A stretch of 64,000 nucleotides of DNA from positions 109,499,741-109,563,740 of the forward strand of contig CM041465.1 of assembly GCA_023213395.1 (NCBI GenBank). The letters are read 5' to 3'. Each line of letters starts with the position of its first letter. The stretch's first letter is position 1. This document shows positions 23,192 to 34,527 of the stretch, in pieces. Position numbers and translations under genes: made by a program. The notes beneath the pieces were generated by a model. The model searched no databases. It was not told where the DNA came from and saw nothing but the letters and a program-made list of their open reading frames with translations. Source of the DNA: Cycas panzhihuaensis (taxonomy: Eukaryota; Cycadophyta).

Positions 23192-23770
23192 GAGTAGTGG
23201 ACATCGGGAGGTTGGTTGAGGCTGTAGTCTAGGAGATGTTCCCCTGGGCCTACGCAGAGGGATAGCCTCCTATCTAGGTATGAGAGGATCAACGGTTTGT
23301 AGGGGACCACACAGCGGCGTTCACCCCTTTAGTCAGGGCTAGAGATGTGTAGGTAGTAGAGTCCCAAGACCATAAGGTGCAAGTGGGATGGCTACGGGGA
23401 GAGCTATATGTAATCAAAGTAGAGAGATATGCTTTACAAGGCTAGGTCCAGGCTCTAGAGGCTTAAGGAGGAGTGGGTGGTGATGCAGAGAGTTACATCA
23501 GGATAACAGTATTGGAGGAGTGGCTCCAAGGAGTAAAGGGTGAGAGGGATTGTATCTAAGCATAATACGATTAGTTGGTGGACCAGATTGCATCGAGATC
23601 ATCACAGAGTAGGACATATACCCACATAGCAACGATGGCCCTGAGGAGGCCTCGGGACAAGGGAAATGAGGTAAGGAGCTCCCAATGGCGTAGGAGGGGT
23701 CTGCGAGGAGGCATGTAGTCCCCAAGAGAGGGATCACATAGACTATGAGATGATACCCTAGGAGCAGGGC
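23192..23770 (+). pseudogene. M antisense gene, last exon (coiled coil)
   Basis: The exon follows ATTCTGTAG (23183-23191), leaving an 83-base intron. It begins VVDIGRLVEAVV, EMFPWAYAEG, matching Q and P, then runs through charged heptads (VESQDHKVQVGWLRGEL, ITVLEEWLQGVKGERD) and an Arg/Ser tail. It contains multiple stops. Bases 23770-24519 beyond it, including a TATG-rich stretch at 24000-24040, hold no recognisable feature. Confidence 0.55.
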
Positions 23771-24519
23771 ATCATTAAAGAGTAGGACATATTAGTTTTT
23801 GATTTGGGAAAGTACTAGACCTCTAGGGAGTCACCATATATTGCCACATGATTATACTCCTCCTTGTAAGGATTCTGGCTTCCCGTGGATGATGTACCAT
23901 ACAATTTGTATAAGATGATTTTATGTATACAAACGGGGCCATTGGCACCCTATTTGATATATGATGATGTGTATGATAACACATGATGATGGATGATGTT
24001 GTATTTACTTTTATGTATATGTATGTGTATATATATATGAGGGTGCACAGATGTACGATGAGATATGGATCATGATGTTTTGAGTTGATTATTATATGGT
24101 TTGTGTTAGAGGATTATTTGAGTTGCACGCACTTCCTTTTATGCAGGGCCATATTCCTTGTAGGCATACACATGATCAACATGAGCATCAGTGATGGACA
24201 TATATAAGGCTAGGAGGTAGGGTGGCATACAGGAGCATAGTGAGATATGCAAATGAAGTGCTAACGAGAAGGGAGTGACAATACTTCAGCACACCATCCT
24301 AGTTGGGGAATGTTTCCAGGCTCAGGAGTGACAGGGACAACATACCTAATTAGGAAGAAGGGCCCCCCAAAAAGGGGGGGCAAGGGGTTCCACGGGAGGA
24401 ACCCAAAAGAGGCAAGAAGGCCACCCTAAGCCACCATTCCATCTGTGACTAGGGGAAATTGGGACACGCATAGGGTGGTAGTTTAGGCTCATTTTGAAGC
24501 AAAAAGAGATGAGTAAAAT

Positions 24520-25850
24520 AGTCATGTATAAATTTTTTTTAGGAATTTCCCATTAACGACCTTCTCAAATTTGAGGCTCTCCAGGGTGGCAATCCTGTAA
24601 GTGTCATTCCCAAGACTCTCGAGAATGCCAAAGGGGCAAACCCATTTGGGTCTAACTTTGGTCAGGCGATCATAGAGATATTCCAATTTGAGGGTGTAGT
24701 TCCTGGGAGTAGAGGGCATGAATGAAGGTGCTTATTATATGTCCTTCGTGCCCTAGCCTTAGAAGCAAGGTTCACTTGGTAGGCGGCCAAGCACTTCTCA
24801 TCCAAGGCCTTGAGGTCTAAGAGGTGAGCTTGGCAGATAGACTTCTCATCGACAAGACTGTGAAGAGAAACCTGTAAGGATGGAATCTACACTTCCAATT
24901 GGAGAATTGCCTCCATCCCATAGACTAGAGAGAAAGGAGTCATTCCCGTAGCTATACAGATAGATGTGCAATACGCCCATAGAGCATAAGGGAGCTGGAG
25001 TTACCAATCTCTTTGAGATTGGGCTACGATTTTCTTTAGAATATTTATAAGAGTTTTGTTAAATGATTTGACCTGGCCATTGGCCTGGGGGTAATAAGGA
25101 GAGGAAGTTTTATGAGAAATATTAAATTTCTCATAAAGCTCATCCATCTCCTTATTACAAAAAGGGGTCCCATTGTCTGTGATTAGGACATCGAGAACTC
25201 CAAACCAGTAGATGATGTGCCAGTAGATGAAGGTGGCTATCATTTTATGAGGAGTAGTAGTTAAAGGGATGGCTTCTACCTATTTAGTAAAATACTTCAT
25301 AGTAGTGAAGATGAACTTGTGCTACAATGAAGAGGATGGGGATATGGCCCCAATAAGGTCTAACCCCCATTAGGAGAAGGGCCATGGAGATATGATAGGA
25401 TGGAGAGCCTCGTAAGGCAAGTGGGTGATGTTGGCATGCTCTTAGCATCACTAACATCTCAGGGCATAGGCATGGGCATCCTTAAATAGGGACAGCCAAT
25501 AATACCCCATACAGAGGATCCTTTGGGCCATGGATTGGCCCCCAAAGTGGTCCCCACAAATGTCGTTATGGCATTCATAGAGTATTTGGTTTTCTTTGTT
25601 AACGGTGACACAGCAAAGAAGGATCCCATCGAAGGATCTTTTATACAATACCTCACCTGTAAGGAAGTACTGTTTGGAAGTAGCCTGAATATGAGACCTA
25701 ACTTTGTTACTAGCATTGGGCTAATACTTCTGCTATGTAAGGTATTGTACGATATCCCCAAACCACTTACTATCAGAAAGTAGATGAGGAGGGGAGTCTT
25801 GAATAGCCAGGATGGGCTTGTTAGGGAGAGAATCATCAATAAGAACATCT
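24520..25850 (-). pseudogene. M integrase
   Basis: This is the DNA strand-transfer enzyme of the element. The minus strand shows a zinc-binding segment (YECHNDICGDHFGG, then YALRC), the core with WGLDLIGAISP (first Asp) and VLITDNGTPF (second Asp), the block PYYPQANGQVKSFNKTL, and a C-terminal LEYLYDRLTKVRPKWVCPF. The third catalytic residue, Glu in NGQVE, is Lys (codon AAA, + 25067-25069), as in P. Stops interrupt it at several Trp and Gln positions. The gene continues from RNase H at its right and ends just before the antisense gene's 3' end. Confidence 0.8.
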
Positions 25851-25869
25851 AAAGGGTTTGGGATAGGAG

Positions 25870-26341
25870 TGTCAAAGAGCTACTCGGCCACTACCATCCC
25901 CATCTTTGACTTCCTATTAATAATTTGGAGGTCAAACTCCTAAAGGAGGATGGCCCACCTACGAGTCCTACCTATTAGGTTGGGTTAGGTGAGTAAATAG
26001 CACAGGGGATTAGATTAAACAACCACCTGAGTGGTATTCCTAATCAAGTAGTGCCTAAACTTCTTGGTTGTATGTACTAAGGAGAGGCACTCCTTCTCAG
26101 AGAGAGAGAGTAGTTGAGTTCAGCAGCCATGAAGGTATGGCTGATGAAGTAAATGACCCTCTCGATTCCCGAATCATCCTCCTGGGCTAACATGGTGCCC
26201 AGGGACTCATCGGTAGTTGAGGTATAAAGGATGAATGGTTTATCAAAGAGAGAGACTGCTAATGTTGGGTAGTTCTTCAAAGGCTTGTTGGGCCTTAGAA
26301 GACCAAATAAACAAGGCTCCCTTCTTTAATATGTTGGTGAG
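25870..26341 (-). pseudogene. M RNase H (RT-linked)
   Basis: The minus strand shows HPLTNILKKGALFIWSSKAQ (RT connection), then FDKPFILYTSTTDESLGTML, the RNase H start with an Asp replacing the usual DAS motif region, then AELNYSLS. This corresponds to P at 49215-49600. A frameshift follows NYSLSL near 26100. The sequence stops at 26341, where S is inserted; the upstream RT resumes at 35863. Confidence 0.75.
26337..26341. repeat. TSD of S, left copy (GTGAG)
   Basis: GTGAG here and at 35863-35867 flank S exactly. Both copies fall in the CTCAC of M's PLTN codons. Confidence 0.9.
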
Positions 26342-28573
26342 TGGATGCATGTCTACGGGATGATTGCTATGCTCAAAAGGAATGAAGGTGGTCAACAGTT
26401 GATGTTGAAGATGCAGATGAGAACCTATAAGCAAAGGGAACACCACGCAGCGCATTCGTGCGTCAAAGCGTGACTTCAGGACCCGCGAATGGCACCCAAC
26501 TACCTTATACTAGCTTTTGATCTGAAAGAGAAGACACATGTAGGGGTAGCCTGGATGGCCCCAAGAGGAAGGTCCTCCCACCCTTGGATGGCCAGAAGGG
26601 GAGAAGAAGAATCCTCAATGGGTTTTCCTAGAAGGAAAATAAAGGTGGAGGGGTATAGGCAAAGGGCCTAGGATGAATGTGAGTAGGCTTCCCTAGATTA
26701 TTTGGTTTAGACAAATACAACTAAGGGAAGGAGTAAGAAATAGACTAAAAGAGTAACTCTTTCTTTTTCTCTCTCTTTCACTTAATACGCAAAGGACAAG
26801 AGAAAACAAAAGGGCATATAAGCATTTCACATGCAAGTAAGCAAGCTAGATGAGATGGATCTATGGGTATTTTTGGGATGGATAGGGGAAAGGAGGAGGA
26901 ATGTATTTCCTACTATGTCTTATCCTATGAAAGAAAGCAAACATGCAACGTTCTTATGCAAAAGATGCAAGTGGCTAATTGGTTTTCCCTTTTTGCTCTT
27001 ATGTGACCTATTAGATTAATATAATAGATTTTGTATAAAAAAAGCAAAAAGGAAAAGAGGTGACAGGAAAGAGGGATAGAACGTACCTAGAAAGTGTGGC
27101 GGTCGATGAAGGACCTTACTTGTGCACAATGTATACCCTCTCACCAATTGGTTGGTGTATGACCAAGGTTGATGCATAAGACATGGGATTCCTTACCTTC
27201 CCCTTATAAGAGATAAGCAGAACGGAAAAGATAAGGGAAGCAAATGAAGTGAAAGAGAAAAGGAGGGTAAAGGCTTACCTGGAACTGGTACATCTTTTTC
27301 CTTTGCAGATGTTGCTTTAAACCTGCACACACAAGAGTTTCTCCCTTCTAAGAAGGGGCTATAAGAAGGCTATATGTATACAAATATATGTAATGTAAAT
27401 GCTTAAATATCATATTTAAATTAAAGTAACTACTGCTACAAACAACTCAACTTTTCTCGAGCAAACCACACACATCAAGTAAGAAAAAGGGGAAGGGCAG
27501 CCTCAGGATGGCAAAACCGTTTGCTAAAGTTCTCCACATAGCCTTTATGTACAACAAGGTAGGGGGATGTGATAGCTTATAGACATCCAACAAGTATGAG
27601 AATATATGGGGTAAGATATTAGAGAGGTAGCAAGGTAACAGAGTCACTATGGACAACGATCTGTCACACAAGTCTCACCAAAAGACCCTAAGGGATACCA
27701 GGCAAAGTTAGGAGAATGAAAGAGGCCCAAAAGAGTGGCATGCAGGCCTGGAACCAGTGCAACAAGGGCTACATATGTTGATATCTAGTGCAGGCTAAAA
27801 CTCCACCCTCTCCTAGTTAACCAAAGAAAACCATGGAAGTAGGAGAAGAAAGACGGGAAGGGGGTTACCCTTTGGGAGTAGGTCTAAGTGGGACAGATCC
27901 TACCTTACTCTCTTTGCCTAGCCTTTATGAGCCTTCTTCTACTGCTTTCTTGAGGAAAACTAGCAGAGAAATGGTGAAAATCTAAGAGTACAAAACTAAA
28001 CCCAAAGAAGGCAACTTTTACTATAACCAAACGGGCAGAGAGCAAGAAAATATACTTGAAAATAAATCTAATATGGAAAGAATACACACAAAACTCTAAA
28101 AATAAGACCTCAGGTACCTATTAGGCTGAGTCTACGGTGAATTTTCCCCTACAACTAGCGAGAAAGGGGAGTTCCTGTAAGGTTTATAGGAAGTTTCCCT
28201 AAGAATGATTGTAGAAGACACTTACTGAGGCATATTTGAAGGAGAACCATGAAAATATTGCTTGAAGGTGTTTGGAGGAGGGCCTATGGAGAAGAGCTAT
28301 TATAGGTGAGTATTGAGATGGAGCAGAAGGAAACGTAGGATTGCAGATGTACCTGTGGAAGGGAGGAGGAAAAGAGCAGAACTGGAGCAGTATAAAGTCA
28401 ATTTGGAGAGCCCAGAGATGTGAAGTGATGATCTTTTTGGGTTTTATACCCATCTCAACCCTAATAGAGTGTTTAGGGCATGAATAGGACTAAGCTAGGC
28501 AAGTGGCCACATGGCAATTCTAGGGAAAATGTGAGAATTACAATGGCAGATATAAAAAATAAGTTGCAATAGT

Positions 28574-28639
28574 CGCACCACGGTAAACTTCGTGGTACCA
28601 TGGTAAACTTCATGGTACCACTTAGTTTACATTGGTGCG
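28574..28639. repeat. U3 palindrome, S
   Basis: Outer arms GCACCA and TGGTGC enclose GTAAACT and AGTTTAC, with two GGTACC centres at 28594-28599 and 28614-28619. It is a tandem version of the single palindrome in the other LTRs. Confidence 0.8.
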
Positions 28640-28858
28640 GGACTAGGAAGCTAAAATGGCCATAATGAGGGTTATAGGATCCCTAAAAGGTGATGTGGTA
28701 GGCCTTGGAGGGGCTGGCCTTCCTGTCCAGGTGGCTAGGAACAGTCCAGGAGGCATAAGAATGAGGCCAAATAAAGCATCTAGGGCTAACATTCCTAGAA
28801 AGGTTGTGATAGGGATATAGGGTCAAGGTACGAGTAGATCATATAAGTCAAGTGAGGC

Positions 28859-28863
28859 TTAAG
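28859..28863. repeat. TSD of Y, left copy (TTAAG)
   Basis: TTAAG is repeated at 35583-35587, directly after the other LTR. Confidence 0.93.
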
Positions 28864-29919
28864 TGATCCCAAAAGAGCTTAGTTGGTGATGAAGTCAATT
28901 ATCAACCTTTTCTCCTTAAGATCCTGGGAGTTAGTGTAGAAATCTCAATAACATCAAAACAACAATGAGCCTATGAAAGGAAAATTCTACACCAAATCAT
29001 TTATTCTTGACATTGATCCAAAAGTATGAGGAGTAATACTTTTATTAAACCATGAAAATCTCCATTTAATGGTGGAGAAATCAACTAGCAAAAGAATGGT
29101 AAAATTACAAGGAATAAATGTTACAATTATACCATAATGGGGGACTCCAAACCCTCCAAATGCTTCTCCAAGGATGCTTCCCAAGTCAAGTCTCCAAGAA
29201 CCACCTCTCCAACCTAAATAAGGGCTCAATTTATAGAAAGAAACCTGAATTTCATGTTTAACAAGTGGCAATCATGCAAGTATAACCACTAACCACCAGA
29301 GTGCATGTTGTCCAAGTGGCCTTTATACAATTCTTAAAAAGTTGTAGCTTGTAATAGATCTTAACATACTCCAATTTAGCTCAAATTTGGTACACATATA
29401 GGAACACATGTCCCCTCAGTGTCCTCAAATTGTTAGCTCATTTGGATGTCATTTGACTACATTTATATTCATTTAATAATAATATGCATTTGCTATTTTT
29501 CTGCTGTCCAAGTGGCCTTCATGCAATTCTTAAAAGTTGCGACTTGTAACTAACCTTAACGGACTCCAATTAAGCTCAAATTTGGTACACGTATAGGAAA
29601 ACATGTCTCCTCCACTTTCTCTCAATTTTAGCTCATTTGGATGTCATTGGCACATATTTCTATTCATATAATTATAATATATATTTTCTATTTTTTCTGC
29701 TAGTTGTGGGATTAATTTTTATACAAAGACAAGGCTTGAACTCTAATCAAATGATATTTTCTGAACCCCACCTTTTGTACACATCTAGTGGGATGTGTCT
29801 TCTCCCTTTACACAAAATTTCATAGAATTTTGATACCATTTGGCCATATCTCTTTTAGTTATGCCAATGCCTAGCATTTTTTCGCATCCTGTAAACATAT
29901 GGTAGATCCTCCTGGATCA
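28864..29919 (-). mobile_element. Y 3' LTR
   Basis: It runs TGATCCCAAAAG to CTGGATCA on the plus strand. Minus-strand TATAAAT is at 29229-29235. A 196-base tandem duplication lies in U3 (see repeat entry). Confidence 0.95.
29309..29700. repeat. Tandem duplication in Y LTR
   Basis: Two diverged units of about 196 bases start at 29309 and 29505 (TGTCCAAGTGGCC, then CAATTCTTAAAA, then TTTGGTACACRTATAGG). The other LTR has the same pair at 34979 and 35168, so the duplication is older than this insertion. Confidence 0.85.
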
Positions 29920-29936
29920 TGGCTCCCCCTTCCTTG
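29920..29936 (-). promoter_or_regulatory. Y polypurine tract
   Basis: Minus strand AAGGAAGGGGGAGCCA directly adjoins the 3' LTR start TGATCC. This is the plus-strand priming site. Confidence 0.85.
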
Positions 29937-29987
29937 GAAAATAGCCAACTCTTGTTTGGCTTAGAATTGGAGATGGGGGAAGTGTTA

Positions 29988-31112
29988 TTATCCTTGTTTC
30001 CTACTAAACCACTTAGCCTTACTAGGCAATTGCCCTGCTACTCCAATCCTGAAAGATTCATGTGTCTTATGTCTTATTTTGGTAGATTTTCTCTCTAAGA
30101 TACAATCTTCCTTGAGAGGCTCCTCACTTTCCAAATACAAATCATCAACTGAAGGTAAAGTGAACTGGTCTTGTTCCTCATCTAGCATGGAGGGCTCAAA
30201 GAGTTTTAAGTATTTAGCATTTATTACTGAATATATTTGCATATAAGGTGGAAGATCAAGTTGGAAAGCATTGCCACTTACTTTTCTCAAAATCTTGAAT
30301 GGTCTATACCTTATAGGTTTGAGTTTCTTACCTTCTCCTTTTAACCTCTCCTTGCTTAAGTATAACCATACTAAATCTCCTTATTAGAAAGTACACTCTT
30401 GCCTATGCTTGTCATGTTTTTCCTTGTACTTTTGTTGAGTCCTTAGAAGTTGATCATGTACTTCTTTGTGGACTCTCTGGATCTTCTCCAAGTATCTTAA
30501 AGCCTTGTCATGCTCCTCCTTCTCTTTGACGGATCCTTCCTTAGCTTGCATGGAAAACTCTAAGTCAAATGGACTTTGAGGTAAGTATCCCAAACAAATT
30601 TCAAAAGGTGCTTTAGAGTGTGATGCATGCATTGCTCTATTAAAAGCAAATTGTAGAAAATCCAATGATTCATCCTGTGTCTTTGGATGCTTGGAATTGT
30701 ATCCCCTCAATAGATGTACCAAAGTTTTGTTCACTACTTCGGTTTGTCCATCTATTTGAGGATGGAAACTTGTACTCCTCTTCAATTTGGTATCCATCAT
30801 CTCCCATAGTGACTTCCAAAATGATGAAAGGAATCGAGTGTCCCGATCTGAAATGATGGAAGAAGGCAAGCCAAAATTCTTCCATACATGCTCGAAGAAT
30901 AACTCAGCTGCTCCTATACCTGTGATTGTCTTCTTATAAGGTATTAGACATATCATTTTACTAAACCTATCTACAACAACAAAAAGATAATCATGTCCCT
31001 TTTTAGTCATGGCAAGTCCTCCTAAAAAATCAATGGAGATACTTTCCCAAGGTCTAGTGGGAATAGGAAGTGGTGTATACAATCCTAATTTTCTAGAAGA
31101 AGTCTTACACAT
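29988..31112 (-). pseudogene. Y integrase core and C-terminal tail
   Basis: From 31112 the frame has SIDFLGG (first Asp), VVVDRFSKM, ISDRDTRF (second Asp) and HPQIDGQTEVVN (Glu), so the DDE triad is intact. It ends at two adjacent TAA codons (30384-30386 and 30381-30383). The same frame continues with GDLVWLYLSKERLKGEGKK and a C-terminal domain (VSGNAFQLDLPPYMQIYSV, 30290-29988) ending in the GQLPSKAKWFS tail. It normally joins viral cDNA to host DNA. Broken from the upstream zinc finger by a frameshift near 31105. Confidence 0.9.
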
Positions 31113-31477
31113 CCTTTTACATATTTTTTTACATCATTTTGCATTTTTGGCCATAAAACATATCTTCTCAAGTTTGCTAAAGTCTTCTCTATACCAAAGT
31201 GACCAGCTACTTTAGAAGTATGGGATTCTCTAAGCCACTTGATCTTGTCTCCTTTTGATGGAACATAGAGCTGCTCCCCTTTGAAAAGTAGACCATCCTT
31301 CCAAGCAAGTTGGGAAGGTCTTCCTTTCACTAGGTTCTCTAATTCTTCCTTCAAAGCTTCATCTTCATGGTACAAGTCTTTGTACTCTTCATGATGCATT
31401 GGTTCCACCTGCAAACTCATAAGAGAACTACAAACAAAAGTAGAAGAAGAAGTGGAACAAGGTGGTCTAGATAACAT
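31085..31477 (-). pseudogene. Y integrase N-terminal zinc-finger segment
   Basis: The frame starts at MLSRPP, the usual RNase H end, and reads WLRESHTSKVAGHFGIEKTL (His-His pair), WPKMQNDVKKYVKGC and then leaves the family pattern. The second Cys pair of the HHCC finger is lost by a small deletion near 31105, which also shifts the frame into the integrase core. Confidence 0.85.
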
Positions 31478-32210
31478 ATCGAATTTTGTTATTAGATCCC
31501 TTTTTGTACTTAATTACAATATTAAATTGTTGTAAATAACTCATCCACTTCATGTGTCTTGCTTGCTGTAATTTACTTTGAGTTTGTAAAAATTGAAGAG
31601 CCTTATGATCGGTATGAACTACAACCTCTTTTCCGAGCAAGTATGACCTCCAATGCTTGCATGATTGATGAAGTGCAAACATTTCTCGATCATATGTTAG
31701 GTAGTTCTTCACTTGAGGGGTGAAGACTTCCGAATGGTAAGCAATAGGCTTCCCATCTTGAATAAGGATAGCTCCCATCGCATTTCCACTTGTATCAGCT
31801 TCTACTTCAAAAGGCCTTTGCAAATTTGTCATTGCCAAAACCGGTGCTTCACAAATTTTCTTCTTTAAAAGAAGAAAGGCTTCTTCCTCCTTGGAACCCC
31901 AAGTAAACTTTCTACTAGATTTTGTCAATCCATGTAGAGGTACTGCAACCTGTGAGAAATGAAGAATAAACTTTCTCAAGTATTGACAAGCTCCTAAAAA
32001 ACTTCTCACCTCTGTGATGTTTGTTGGCCTAGGCCATTTGAGGATGGCTTGAGTCTTGAGTGGATCAATGCTCAACTTTCCTCCTCTAACCACAAAGCCT
32101 AAGAAGATCAAGTTCTCCTTGCCAAATTCACACTTCTTCACATTAAGCTTCAAATGATGCTTAGCCATAGTCTTTAAAACTTCTTCTATGTCCGCAGATG
32201 TTCCTCCCAT
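31467..32210 (-). pseudogene. Y reverse transcriptase thumb and RNase H
   Basis: Frame from 32210: EEVLKTMAKHHLKLNVKKCEF and FLGFVV (RT palm end/thumb), WPRPTNITEVRSFLG, then RNase H with FEVEADTSGNAMGAIL (Asp), YDREMFAL (Glu), VVHTDHKALQFL (Asp). The catalytic set is complete. The frame ends off-pattern (NNKIRYVI, stop 31467) through a net +1 or -2 shift near 31480; the next frame resumes the family sequence. Confidence 0.9.
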
Positions 32211-32542
32211 TTGTTCTCGAAAATCAAAATGTCATCAAGATAGACAACAACAAAATTATCCAAGTAAGGCCTTAACATTTCATTCATTAGCCTCATGAAT
32301 GTTGCAGGAGCATTACACAATCCGAAAGGCATAACTATCCATTCAAAGAGTCCTTGCTTTGTTTTGAAGGCCGTCTTCCATGTGTCCTCCTCCTTGACCC
32401 TAACTTGGTGATAACCACTTTTTAAATCTAATTTAGTGAAATAACAAGCATGCTGAATTTGATCAAGCAAATCATCTATACGAGGCAAAGGGTAGCGATT
32501 TTTAATTATAATTTTATTCAAAGCACGAAAATCTATACACAT
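32186..32542 (-). pseudogene. Y reverse transcriptase fingers and palm
   Basis: Frame from 32542: [34 protein letters not shown] (catalytic Asp), [17 protein letters not shown], then [11 protein letters not shown] with the YxDD catalytic pair intact. It ends at HLRT, where a single-base deletion near 32197 shifts the frame into 31467-32210. The start is displaced from the preceding frame by a small deletion near 32543. Confidence 0.92.
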
Positions 32543-33501
32543 TCTCCATCCTTCTTAGGCACCAAGACAATTGGTGACCTACAAGGTGAACATGAAGGTC
32601 TTATAAGCCCTTGATTAAGCAACTCCTCAACTTGCCTCTTTATCTCATTATTCTCTATAATGGAATGCCTATACAAAGCAACATTAGGTAATGGTGCATC
32701 TCCTACAAGAGTGATTTCATGCTCTATCTTTCTCTTTGGTGGAAGCCCATCAACATGTTGAAATAGAATATCATACCTTGTTTTTAACTCCTCAATTTGT
32801 TGCATTTGATTAGGTGATATAAGAAGAGTGTGAGTAGAAGGACCTTCTTCATCTCTTGGCTCTTCTTTTCTCCTTACCATTAAGATGACGAATTTACCAT
32901 ATGCATTGATCATCCTTTTTGCTTGAGTAGCTGAAATTGATGCTATCTTATCCAAGTGCTTCTTTGTGGCCTTTATGATGAAGCCCTTGTTATCCTTCAT
33001 CAATCGATACTTTCTCTCCCTTCGATAGAAGAGTGCATCTCGATCCCATAAGTAAGGACTTCCAAGCACAACATGGCATACATCCAGTGGCACCACATCA
33101 CATATTACTTCATCAACAAAATCATTAGTGATGGAAAATTTAAGTGTACATTACTTTGATATTTGCATTTCCACATCTTTATGGATCCAACCAAGATGAT
33201 ATGGGTGAGGGTGAGGAGTAGTTACCAACCCAATGCTCTTTACCAAACTTTCTGAGATCAAATTCTTTTGGCTCCCCGGATCTATAATGGCACCAATCAT
33301 ACTATTTCCTACTTGAAGCTTCAAGTGAAAGAGTTCCTCTCTTGGAGCATCATCTTCATAATTTGTAAGTAGAGTAACCTTCTCTTCTTCTCCTTCACTT
33401 TGAATCTCCACCTTAGAAAGTAGTGCTTTCCCTTTTTCCTTCTTTCTTAATTCCATATCCTTGATATGCTTGACTTTTAGTTCGGATGCGACTTCCAACA
33501 C
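32533..33501 (-). pseudogene. Y protease and PR-RT linker
   Basis: Two pieces are in the same frame. 33501-33151 carries LKVKHIKDMELRKKEKGK and the aspartic-protease site AIIDPGSQKNLISESLV, a DPGS version of D-S/T-G. A TAA at 33151-33153 is an in-frame stop, after which 33150-32533 continues (VPLDVCHVVLGSPYLWDRDA, then [22 protein letters not shown]). The protease would cut the polyprotein. The piece ends where the frame shifts into RT. Confidence 0.88.
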
Positions 33502-34484
33502 TTTGCCGTACTGTGACCACTAATATCACAATGCTCACAATAGTCAGCACCTTTAACAAAATTAGTTCTTTTCTTCTTTCCTTCTTGCCTTTTTGATGAG
33601 TGCAATTTAGGATTCTTTTCATACTTATTAGAAGTAAAAGTAGAATCTTTAGATATGAATGTAGATTTCTTACTTTTACTTTCTATTTCCATAGCCATCC
33701 TACTTGCTTCTCCAATGGATTGAACCTTAAAAAGCCTTAGTTCATTCCTTATGTATTCATGTAATCCTCCAATGAATTTCATAAGAGTGACATGTTCATC
33801 CATATTAATACCAAGTAGCATGCCATGCCTAAAAAATAAAGAAGTATAGTCTTGGACACTTACACCTCTCCCTTGGCGTAAATATTGCCAAGTGACCCAT
33901 TGGTCTTCCTCATGACCTATGGGGTAGAATTGCTTTATTATTTTCTTAAAATCCCTCCATGAAAAAGAAGATACATCATGAGTCTTCAAAAATTCATTCC
34001 ACCATGTCAATGCATGTTTACACAACTTGAGCCTAGCAAATGAAAGCTTTTGAGCATTACTATAAGCATAGATTGTGAAGTAGGTTTCAAGTTGATCCAA
34101 CCAATGGTCCAACTTTTCAGCATTTACCTCTCCATCATAAGTTGGAATATCCAACTTTGCCTCCACCTTGAAGGGTTGATGAGATGAAGTACCCTTGCTT
34201 TCTTCAAAAGAGTGCTTTAAGGTCTTCTCCTCTTCCTCTTCATGGTCATGGTCATATGTGGATCCTCCTTCAAATTCCTTCTCTTTGCCTTTTCCTTTGA
34301 CTAGAGGTAGAAGGTGGGTCATCATTTGCATCAAGGCTTTTATGTTCTTCTCAAGCTTTTCAAATCTAATTTCTCCATCTTCTTTTTCAACCATGGTGCT
34401 TGGATTCTTTCTTTGTCTTCTTAGTGATTGCAACACAAGAAAGTCTTCACCTTTCTCTTTGTATCCTTTCCTTGTTTGTACCAT
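33477..34484 (-). CDS. gag: Y Gag
   Basis: A 335-residue intact frame is the only undamaged long coding region in the window. Residues 1-110 are charged and contain a Glu-rich run (HDHEEEEEKTLKH). Residues 115-260 fit the retrotransposon gag capsid domain (LDIPTYDGEVNAEKLDHWLD, LTWWNEFL, FYPIGHEEDQWVTWQYLRQG, FIGGLHEYIRNELR). The zinc knuckle CEHCDISGHSTAKC (C-x2-C-x4-H-x4-C) is near residue 320. The protein forms the virus-like particle and binds the RNA. The ATG is 23 bases after the PBS. A single-base deletion near 33485 puts the protease out of frame and creates this stop; the parent element probably had gag and pol in one frame. Confidence 0.9.
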   Translation of the reverse strand: MVQTRKGYKEKGEDFLVLQSLRRQRKNPSTMVEKEDGEIRFEKLEKNIKALMQMMTHLLPLVKGKGKEKEFEGGSTYDHDHEEEEEKTLKHSFEESKGTSSHQPFKVEAKLDIPTYDGEVNAEKLDHWLDQLETYFTIYAYSNAQKLSFARLKLCKHALTWWNEFLKTHDVSSFSWRDFKKIIKQFYPIGHEEDQWVTWQYLRQGRGVSVQDYTSLFFRHGMLLGINMDEHVTLMKFIGGLHEYIRNELRLFKVQSIGEASRMAMEIESKSKKSTFISKDSTFTSNKYEKNPKLHSSKRQEGKKKRTNFVKGADYCEHCDISGHSTAKCWKSHPN

Positions 34485-34510
34485 TCAAGTCCCTACAACA
34501 AAGATTAGAG

Positions 34511-34522
34511 GCTCTGATACCA
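34511..34522 (-). promoter_or_regulatory. Y primer binding site (initiator Met tRNA)
   Basis: Minus strand TGGTATCAGAGC lies five bases after the 5' LTR end and is complementary to the 3' end of plant initiator methionine tRNA (GCTCTGATACCA). This is the classic PBS of plant gypsy and copia elements. Confidence 0.93.
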
Positions 34523-34527
34523 AAATA

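Noticed and set aside
33413-33622. 69-residue minus-strand frame, Lys- and Val-rich
   Set aside because: It overlaps gag and protease in another frame and has no family pattern; a shadow.
34508-34522. GAGGCTCTGATACCA resembles the 3' end of a tRNA gene
   Set aside because: It is the complement of Y's primer binding site; no cloverleaf surrounds it.
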